Source: Betaproteobacteria bacterium (GTDB lineage: Bacteria > Pseudomonadota > Gammaproteobacteria > Burkholderiales > Eutrophovitaceae). Taken from it: a stretch of 9,850 nt of DNA. The translations under genes and the position numbers were made by a program. Within the stretch, counting starts at the first letter, position 1. Every line of letters begins with the position of its first letter. This document shows, one piece after another, positions 4,770 through 9,850 of the stretch. The stretch covers positions 1 through 9,850 of the forward strand of contig QXZO01000064.1 of the NCBI GenBank assembly GCA_009886305.1, given 5' to 3'. The notes under the pieces are model-generated. The model ran no database searches. It was not told where the DNA came from and was given only the letters and a program-made list of their open reading frames with translations.

Positions 4770-7181
4770 ATGAAACTTGCCTATCGCACCATGCTTGGTG
4801 CAGCTATATTAATTGTATTATCCGCTCAGAGTTATGCAGAAGATGCTGAACGGATTTCTAACGTTGAAATTGCACCGGTTGTGATAGACGTGATCAGCAT
4901 CACCCCTGTACTGGGCGTTGGACTGCCGGTCGAAAAAATTCCTTACAACGTCCAGTCCTCCTCGGGCTCAGACCTTGATCAAGGAGCCAACTTAGACATT
5001 ACCGATTTTATGGAGCGCAGTTTCAACAGCGTTAATATAAATGAGGCAGCAAACAATCCATTACAACCGGATCTTCAATATCGTGGATTTACGGCGTCGC
5101 CGCTGCTTGGCTTACCACAAGGGCTAGCCGTATACCAAAATGGTGTTCGTATGAACGAGGTGTTTGGCGACACTATTAATTGGGATCTTATTCCGGAGGG
5201 ATCCATTCACACTATGAATTTGATCGGTGGTTCCAACCCCGTTTTTGGTTTGAATACATTAGGCGGGACGATCAGCATCGAGACTAAAAATGGATTTAAT
5301 TTCAATGGGACGAATGTTGAACTCTATAATGCGACCACGCATGATCGCAACGTGTTTACGTTTGAGACTGGTGGCAATGATGGCACTGTCGGTTATTACG
5401 GTACGGTGCAACATTTTGATGAGCAGGGATGGCGCGATGCATCTCCGTCTGACGCCCTCAACTTTTTCGGTGCCTTGAGTTACCGAGATGAGTACACGAC
5501 CTCGCTGGATTTGAACGTGAATTATGCTAATACCGATCTCATCGGTAATGGTGCAATCCCCATAGAGTTCGCGAATCTAGATTATGACGGTATTTTTACT
5601 TCCCCCGACCAAACGTTGAATGAAGTGTTGATGGTGCAGGCTCAGGGTGCACACTGGTTTAATGATGAGCGGCAGATATCGGGTAATGTTTTTTATCGTC
5701 GCACTAAAACTGAGACGTTTAATGGTGATGGTACAGAATTCGAAGAGTGTACTGTTGACGGTGTTGAAGTATTAGTTGAGGCTGATGAGGACGATTTGGA
5801 AGGCTTAAATTGTGCTGGCGGAATAACATCTGGTCAATTAGCATCTATCGGCGGCGAAGTTGTGGAAAATCAGAACGGGCTTGTAAGCAGCGAAGCCAAC
5901 ACTGGCTTTGAACCAGATGATCTCAATGGTTTACAAAACCGGAGTGATCGAACTCAAAAATACTATGGCTTTACGCTGCAAAATGCCTTTTACGATGACC
6001 TGTTTGACAAACCTAATCAGTTGATTACCGGTGCGGGCTATACCTATGGCGACGTAGTCTTTAACTCCAGTCAAGAATTAGCCTTGCTGAACGCGGATAG
6101 GTCTACTCGAGGTACCAGTAACTTCGTTCCTGATGAGGGTACTGCTGTTGATTCTGAGGTGTCTACGATGTCACTATTTTTTACCGATACCTTCTCGGCA
6201 ACCGATAAAATAGATCTGACTTTTTCGACCCGTTGGAATCACACCAATGTAAAACTGACTGATAAGGGTGGCAGGGGCTTTACAAGAGCACAGCCTCGGT
6301 TGACGGGCGAACATGAGTTTCATCGAGTTAATCCGGCTGCCGGCATAACGTATAAAGCCGATTCCGGTCTGAATTCTTACTTTAGCTATAGCGAGTCCTC
6401 TAGGGCGCCCACCGCTGTTGAATTGGCCTGTGCCGAACCGACTGCGCCGTGTAGCTTACCTAACGGATTTCTTGCCGATCCACCACTAGACCAGGTAGTG
6501 GCCAAGAGTTATGAGGGAGGTTTCCGCGGCTCAATGTCGGAGAATGTGCGCTTTAAAATCGGTGCTTTTTATACTCCTATTAATAATGACATTATCTTTC
6601 AAAATACCGGTGGTGTATCAGGTAATCAAGGATTCTTCGATAACGTTAGCGATACCCTACGCCAGGGTGTTGAACTGAGCTTGACTGGAGCTTCTAATGA
6701 CTTTGACTGGTTCTTAAACTACAGCCTCGTTCAAGCGACCTTCGAGTCGAACTTTCAGGTGACCAGCGCCAATCACACTCTAAAGGATGTTAATGATCTG
6801 ATTCAAGTGCAGGCTGGTGATTCCATCCCAGGCATTCCGGAACACACCTTGAAGCTGGGCGGTGATTATTCATTTAACCAGGCGTTTAGCATTGGTGGCG
6901 ACCTGCAGTACAACTCTGGTGTTTTTGTCCGTGGTGATGAATCCAATCAGCTAGGTAGACTAGACGACTACGAGACTATCAATATACGAAGTAGGTACCA
7001 AATTAATAAAACCTTCAAGATGTTTGCCCGGGTAGATAACCTATTGGATGAGCAGTATCACAGCTTTGGCTTATTAGGTGAACCTAATGAAGTCCCAGGA
7101 TTCGCTGGCTTTACGGACAATCGCTTCGTAGGTGTAGGTGCACCTCGTAGCGCAGTTATTGGTGTTAGCGCAAGCTATTAA
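4770..7181 (+). CDS. TonB-dependent outer-membrane receptor
   Basis: From ATG 4770 the protein has 803 residues. The signal peptide ends after SYA (about residue 23), so it is exported to the outer membrane. The plug domain covers about residues 50-175 and contains DLQYRGF (101-107), QGLAVYQNGVRMNEVFGD (117-134), NWDLIP, and GSNPVFGLNTLGGTISI (154-170). The rest is a 22-strand-type beta-barrel closing with FARVDNLLDEQYHSFG and a terminal aromatic (ASY). Such receptors take up scarce metal complexes, cofactors or sugars using energy from TonB-ExbB-ExbD; the substrate is not readable here. Two cysteine pairs (about 327/348, in an acidic stretch, and two in ACAEPTAPCS) probably form disulfides in outer loops. 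The frame also opens at TTG 4758, but GGAAAG precedes ATG 4770 and the signal peptide starts there. It ends at a strong terminator, so the kinase downstream needs its own promoter or read-through. Confidence 0.95.
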   Translation: MKLAYRTMLGAAILIVLSAQSYAEDAERISNVEIAPVVIDVISITPVLGVGLPVEKIPYNVQSSSGSDLDQGANLDITDFMERSFNSVNINEAANNPLQPDLQYRGFTASPLLGLPQGLAVYQNGVRMNEVFGDTINWDLIPEGSIHTMNLIGGSNPVFGLNTLGGTISIETKNGFNFNGTNVELYNATTHDRNVFTFETGGNDGTVGYYGTVQHFDEQGWRDASPSDALNFFGALSYRDEYTTSLDLNVNYANTDLIGNGAIPIEFANLDYDGIFTSPDQTLNEVLMVQAQGAHWFNDERQISGNVFYRRTKTETFNGDGTEFEECTVDGVEVLVEADEDDLEGLNCAGGITSGQLASIGGEVVENQNGLVSSEANTGFEPDDLNGLQNRSDRTQKYYGFTLQNAFYDDLFDKPNQLITGAGYTYGDVVFNSSQELALLNADRSTRGTSNFVPDEGTAVDSEVSTMSLFFTDTFSATDKIDLTFSTRWNHTNVKLTDKGGRGFTRAQPRLTGEHEFHRVNPAAGITYKADSGLNSYFSYSESSRAPTAVELACAEPTAPCSLPNGFLADPPLDQVVAKSYEGGFRGSMSENVRFKIGAFYTPINNDIIFQNTGGVSGNQGFFDNVSDTLRQGVELSLTGASNDFDWFLNYSLVQATFESNFQVTSANHTLKDVNDLIQVQAGDSIPGIPEHTLKLGGDYSFNQAFSIGGDLQYNSGVFVRGDESNQLGRLDDYETINIRSRYQINKTFKMFARVDNLLDEQYHSFGLLGEPNEVPGFAGFTDNRFVGVGAPRSAVIGVSASY

Positions 7182-7206
7182 GTGGGTAAGACATTTAAAA
7201 AAATTT

Positions 7207-7230
7207 GGCCGCGCATGCGGCCTTTTTTTT
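7207..7230 (+). terminator. Strong intrinsic terminator after the TonB-receptor gene
   Basis: GGCCGC-GCAT-GCGGCC is a perfect 6-bp GC-rich stem with a 4-nt loop, followed at once by eight T residues. It begins 26 nt after the receptor stop. A run of A residues just before the stem (7197-7203) could let it work on the opposite strand too. Confidence 0.93.
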
Positions 7231-7275
7231 AAACTAGAATGGCTGTAACGATGCTCAAATGGAGATTATAGGTTA

Positions 7276-8229
7276 GTGCTCTTAAACCGAAATCATAAAA
7301 CACAAGTTACTGATCTACGACCACCAATAGTATGGAGAGATATGCTCGTCATTTTTGGGATCACAGCGTTATTTTTCATAAGTGCGTCATACCTTGAGCT
7401 AAGTGAGGAGGTCTCACGAGTGACTGACTCGATGGAGGCTTGGCAGTTAGATGAACTACCCTTGGTGCTTTTGGTGATTTTTATTTTAATGGCCGGCGTT
7501 CTTGTACGGCGTACTCGTCAATTACGAAAACAAATGGGTCTTCAAATCGAGGCTCAAAAGAAACTGACGTTTGTGTTGGAGCAGAATCGCCGACTCACGA
7601 GAAAAAATATCGAAATACAAGAGGCAGAACGTCGTTCAATTGCACGTGAGTTACATGATGAGTTTGGACAAAGTATGAATGCGATCATGATTGACGGTGT
7701 TGCAATTCGGAATGCAGTTGATGAGGGCACGGATCTTCATGCCCAAGCCAAGTCTATTGTTGATGTCTCCGGCAAGCTTTTCTCTGGAGTGCGAGGGTTA
7801 TTGAAACAGCTTCGACCAGTCGCACTCGACGAGTTAGGGTTGTCAGCTGCTCTAGAAACGATGATTGATGAATGGCGTAGGCGTTTTGAGGATATTACTT
7901 GGAGGTCCAAAATAGATATTGAATATAAAAATCTTGATGAGACCATTAACATAACGATTTTTAGGTTTGTTCAAGAGGCATTGACTAATATAGTAAAGCA
8001 TAGTGATGCCACTGAGGTGTCCGTTACTGTTAATGCCAACGAAATGGCCGGAAAAATTACGATCAGTGTGCGTGACAACGGTTCTGTTGAGGAAAAGACT
8101 GAGAGTAATGATGGTGTTGGATTGCTTGGGTTAAAAGAAAGAATTGAGAGTTTAGGAGGATCATTTGAATCTGGAATCAGCATGCATAATGGTTTTTTCG
8201 TGTCTGCATCTTTTTCGCTTAAGACATAA
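7276..8229 (+). CDS. Membrane sensor histidine kinase, HisKA_3 type
   Basis: This 317-residue kinase has two transmembrane helices, about 23-40 and 61-78, separated by only about 20 residues outside the membrane. A helical linker (about 80-118) leads to the dimerisation/phosphoacceptor domain, EAERRSIARELHDEFGQ, with phosphoacceptor His127. The ATP-binding domain follows, with N-box FVQEALTNIVKHS (Asn238), VRDNGS (Asp267) and DGVGLLGLKERI (279-290). This is the NarX/DegS/UhpB-like class that pairs with NarL-type regulators. No PAS, HAMP or large sensor domain is present, so the signal is probably read within the membrane, by the short loop or through a partner protein. The start is GTG 7276, with GGAG 11 nt upstream; no closer strong site is seen. 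The response-regulator gene follows after 23 nt, forming a two-gene operon. The receptor gene just upstream makes uptake control a reasonable guess. Confidence 0.93.
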   Translation: MLLNRNHKTQVTDLRPPIVWRDMLVIFGITALFFISASYLELSEEVSRVTDSMEAWQLDELPLVLLVIFILMAGVLVRRTRQLRKQMGLQIEAQKKLTFVLEQNRRLTRKNIEIQEAERRSIARELHDEFGQSMNAIMIDGVAIRNAVDEGTDLHAQAKSIVDVSGKLFSGVRGLLKQLRPVALDELGLSAALETMIDEWRRRFEDITWRSKIDIEYKNLDETINITIFRFVQEALTNIVKHSDATEVSVTVNANEMAGKITISVRDNGSVEEKTESNDGVGLLGLKERIESLGGSFESGISMHNGFFVSASFSLKT

Positions 8230-8252
8230 TCGCACAATAAAGTAAGCATACT

Positions 8253-8903
8253 ATGCAAGAAATTAATGTAATTCTTATTGATGATCATGCGGTGGTTCGA
8301 GAAGGTTATCGCAGGTTACTCGAAAGAGACCCACATATTCAGGTTTTAGCGGAAGGTGATACTGCAGATGAGGGGTATCGTTTGGTTTGCGACAGACGGC
8401 CAGACGTTGTGGTGATGGATATAACGCTGCCAGGCATGAGTGGTATAGAGGTGACGCGCAGAATATTAAATAAAGTGCCTGACCAAAAAATTCTGATATT
8501 TAGTATGCACGAGGATATGGTGTTCGTGAACCGGGCATTCCAAGCTGGTGCGAAGGGATATGTAACCAAATCTGCAGCTCCTGAGGTGTTAATTGAGGCT
8601 GTTCGCCAGGTTTCAGAAGGCAAGCTATATCTCAGCAATGAGATGGCGCAATCGATAGCGAGCCAAACAATATCTGACAGCGGGAAAGATATTGATCTGC
8701 TCTCTGGTCGTGAGTTTGAGATCTTCCGTTTACTTGTTCAAGGAAAAACGCTAAACGAAATATCTGAAGCTCTTCACATCTCCTACAAGACTGTGGCGAA
8801 CTATCAGTCAAATATAAGACAAAAATTGGGAGCAACGACTGCCGCACAAATTGTTCGTATTGCTATCGATCATGGTGTCATTGCTTCAGTAGATAAGTCT
8901 TAA
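8253..8903 (+). CDS. NarL/LuxR-family response regulator
   Basis: This 216-residue cytoplasmic regulator has a receiver domain at about 3-120: acidic pocket Asp10 and Asp11, phosphoacceptor Asp56 in VVMDITLPG, Ser84, and Lys106 in GYVTKSAAP. After a linker, a LuxR-type helix-turn-helix occupies about 148-205: LSGREFEIFRLLVQGKTLNEI, then ALHISYKTVANYQSNIRQKLG. All key residues for phosphorylation are intact. It is surely the partner of the kinase encoded 23 nt upstream. Regulators of this class bind short inverted repeats as dimers. The repeated palindrome GGGAATAATTCC, upstream of the TonB receptor and 20 nt after this gene's stop, is the natural candidate target, though this is not shown. 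The Shine-Dalgarno is weak, which suggests translational coupling to the kinase. Confidence 0.95.
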   Translation: MQEINVILIDDHAVVREGYRRLLERDPHIQVLAEGDTADEGYRLVCDRRPDVVVMDITLPGMSGIEVTRRILNKVPDQKILIFSMHEDMVFVNRAFQAGAKGYVTKSAAPEVLIEAVRQVSEGKLYLSNEMAQSIASQTISDSGKDIDLLSGREFEIFRLLVQGKTLNEISEALHISYKTVANYQSNIRQKLGATTAAQIVRIAIDHGVIASVDKS

Positions 8904-8923
8904 AGTGGACAAAACCGTGTTTT

Positions 8924-8936
8924 GGGAATAATTCCT
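8924..8936. promoter_or_regulatory. Second copy of the palindrome core (GGGAATAATTCCT), candidate operator
   Basis: GGGAATAATTCC repeats exactly the core found at 4690-4701; only the last base of the 13-bp palindrome differs (T for C), leaving five matching arm pairs. It starts 20 nt after the response-regulator stop and precedes a non-coding stretch ending in a terminator at 9058. The placement suggests a regulated transcription unit there or control of the downstream dehydratase gene. No good -10/-35 pair is seen nearby. Confidence 0.45.
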
Positions 8937-8939
8937 AAC

Positions 8940-9058
8940 TGCAAACCGTTGAATTAGCGCGTGTGGTTTGGTGAGCACCTGTGTACGGTTGAGGTTGTCA
9001 GGCATGCATACTCCTTCCGTACTATTCAGCCGTCCTTTGTTGAGGGCGGCTTTTTTTT
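8940..9058 (+). ncRNA. Candidate small structured RNA (or structured 3' end of the kinase-regulator transcript)
   Basis: No coding frame is apparent between the regulator stop at 8903 and the dehydratase start at 9178. This part can fold into successive hairpins. CAAACC (8942-8947) pairs with GGTTTG (8965-8970). GTACGG plus GAGG (8983-8994, with a two-base bulge) pairs with CCTT plus CCGTAC (9013-9022). The terminator hairpin follows. A pyrimidine-rich CTCCTTCC (9011-9018) resembles anti-Shine-Dalgarno segments used by some regulatory RNAs, although it is partly paired in this fold. The palindromic candidate operator lies just upstream. The start point is not defined, since no clear promoter is seen. 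The simpler reading is that this is the 3' untranslated end of the kinase-regulator operon. Confidence 0.3.
9028..9058 (+). terminator. Strong intrinsic terminator
   Basis: GCCGTCC (9029-9035) pairs with GGGCGGC (9044-9050) through seven pairs including one G-T wobble, extended by a T-A pair inside and an A-T pair outside. Eight T residues follow (9051-9058). It lies 125 nt after the response-regulator stop, a long way for a simple operon end. It separates the signalling genes from the dehydratase gene. Confidence 0.88.
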
Positions 9059-9177
9059 GCGCTAACCCTCACGACTTTGAAGATGAGTTAATACTGATTC
9101 AAGTCTAATTTCTAGATGGATATAAAAAAACTGAGCATAATGAGTATCTGAACATACTAAGAATATTGGGGGAGCTT

Positions 9178-9850
9178 GTGAGCGATACGAAGAAAAAAAT
9201 TAAAAAAACTAAAGTTACAGCTAAAGGACTCAAGGATTCAACTCGGTTGAGATCCAGGCAATGGTTTAATAATCCCAATAATCCTGATATGACGGCGCTG
9301 TATATCGAGCGCTATATGAATTGGGGTATCAGTCGTGAGGAGTTGCAGTCGGGTAAGCCGATCATCGGTATTGCCCAATCTGGATCGGATCTGTCTCCGT
9401 GTAATCGACATCATTTAGAATTGGCAAAGAGGGTTCGGGAAGGGATAAGAGAGGCTGGAGGTATCGCCTTTGAATTCCCAGTGCACCCCATTCAAGAAAC
9501 GGGTAAGAGACCGAGTGCCACGTTGGATCGAAACCTGTGTTATTTGGGACTAGTGGAACTACTCTACGGGTACTTTATTGATGGTGTGGTGCTGACTACA
9601 GGGTGCGATAAGACAACGCCTGCACAACTGATGGCTGCTGCTACCGTAGATATACCTGCAATAGTTCTCTCCGGCGGCCCAATGCTCAACGGTTGGTTTA
9701 GAGGTAAGCGGACTGGATCCGGGACGATTGTTTGGGAAGCTAGAAAATTACTGGCAGCGGGAGACATTAACCACGAACAATATATAGATATTATCGCTTC
9801 ATCTGCACCTTCCGTGGGCCATTGTAATACGATGGGAACGGAATCAACCA
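9178..9850 (+). CDS. IlvD/Edd-family dehydratase, sugar-acid (xylonate/arabinonate) type, N-terminal part (cut by window edge)
   Basis: A GTG start at 9178, three bases after GGGGGAG (9168-9174), opens a frame that runs 224 codons to the window edge. The protein matches Fe-S dehydratases: RSRQWFNNP (26-33), MTALYIERYMNWGI, GIAQSGSDLSPCNRHH, FPVHPIQETGKRP, TTGCDKTTPA (140-149) and SSAPSVGHCNTMGT. Cys75, Cys143 and Cys216 sit at a constant offset of 15 from the cluster cysteines 60, 128 and 201 of Caulobacter D-xylonate dehydratase as I recall it. The family removes water from sugar acids to give 2-keto-3-deoxy acids; the sugar acid and pentonate group fits better than branched-chain IlvD, but the exact substrate is not resolved. 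The N-terminus has a Lys-rich extension (residues 5-19). About 60% of the usual length of nearly 600 residues is outside the window. Confidence 0.9.
   Translation, partial: MSDTKKKIKKTKVTAKGLKDSTRLRSRQWFNNPNNPDMTALYIERYMNWGISREELQSGKPIIGIAQSGSDLSPCNRHHLELAKRVREGIREAGGIAFEFPVHPIQETGKRPSATLDRNLCYLGLVELLYGYFIDGVVLTTGCDKTTPAQLMAAATVDIPAIVLSGGPMLNGWFRGKRTGSGTIVWEARKLLAAGDINHEQYIDIIASSAPSVGHCNTMGTEST

Noticed and set aside
5290..5478. Forward-strand frame inside the TonB-receptor gene
   Set aside because: It lies within the continuous plug/barrel coding sequence in another frame, with Met/Arg-rich composition typical of a shadow.
5711..5746. EF-hand calcium site in the TonB receptor (NGDGTEFEE)
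   Set aside because: Loop position 1 would be Thr rather than Asp and position 12 would be Cys rather than Glu, so it is not a canonical EF-hand.
7737..8847. Reverse-strand frames opposite the kinase and regulator genes (7737-7952, 7971-8288, 8339-8638, 8632-8847)
   Set aside because: All lie opposite strongly supported domains, with compositions and lengths expected for shadow frames.
8904..9177. tRNA gene or small peptide gene in the gap after the response regulator
   Set aside because: No cloverleaf or T-arm consensus is seen and no frame combines a start, a ribosome-binding site and useful length; hairpins and a terminator explain the structure.
9564..9767. Reverse-strand frame opposite the dehydratase gene
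   Set aside because: It is opposite the conserved TTGCDKTTPA and LSGGPM coding region and has no supporting signal.

Overview
The window looks like ordinary chromosome from a Gram-negative bacterium, most likely a free-living aerobic gammaproteobacterium, possibly marine. The grounds are a close gammaproteobacterial-type QueG, a TonB-dependent outer-membrane receptor, a periplasmic class II cytochrome c, moderate to low GC, and short intergenic gaps. This placement is inference from protein character; there is no rRNA or other marker here. I saw no mobile element, CRISPR array or tRNA.

Left part (1-3187). The window opens inside a reverse-strand O-acetylhomoserine sulfhydrylase-type PLP enzyme, of which only the first 93 residues are present. 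Next comes a small exported protein of unknown function, also on the reverse strand. A divergent intergenic region with a perfect inverted repeat follows. On the forward strand lie a secreted HEAT/TPR repeat protein, epoxyqueuosine reductase QueG (24 nt behind it, probably co-transcribed), and a cytochrome c'-like periplasmic haem protein.

Middle (3188-4769). A reverse-strand pair, a type II haloacid-dehalogenase-like HAD hydrolase followed by a cytochrome b561-type membrane protein, runs towards the cytochrome c' gene. The two cytochromes are therefore convergent neighbours and could be redox partners. The region upstream of the HAD gene is shared with the divergent TonB-receptor gene and holds the palindrome GGGAATAATTCCC.

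Right part (4770-9850). A large TonB-dependent receptor ends at a strong intrinsic terminator. Next is a two-gene signalling unit: a membrane histidine kinase of the HisKA_3 type and a NarL/LuxR-type response regulator. After the regulator, the same 12-bp palindrome core recurs (8924-8935). It is followed by about 120 nt of non-coding sequence that can fold into hairpins and ends at a strong intrinsic terminator, so it may be a small RNA gene. The window closes inside an IlvD/Edd-family dehydratase most like sugar-acid (xylonate/arabinonate) dehydratases.

The best candidate for something undescribed is the unit formed by the TonB receptor, the kinase/regulator pair and the possible small RNA. 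The matching palindromes at both ends would make it a small nutrient-sensing regulon controlled by the regulator. That link is inference, and the receptor substrate cannot be read from the sequence.
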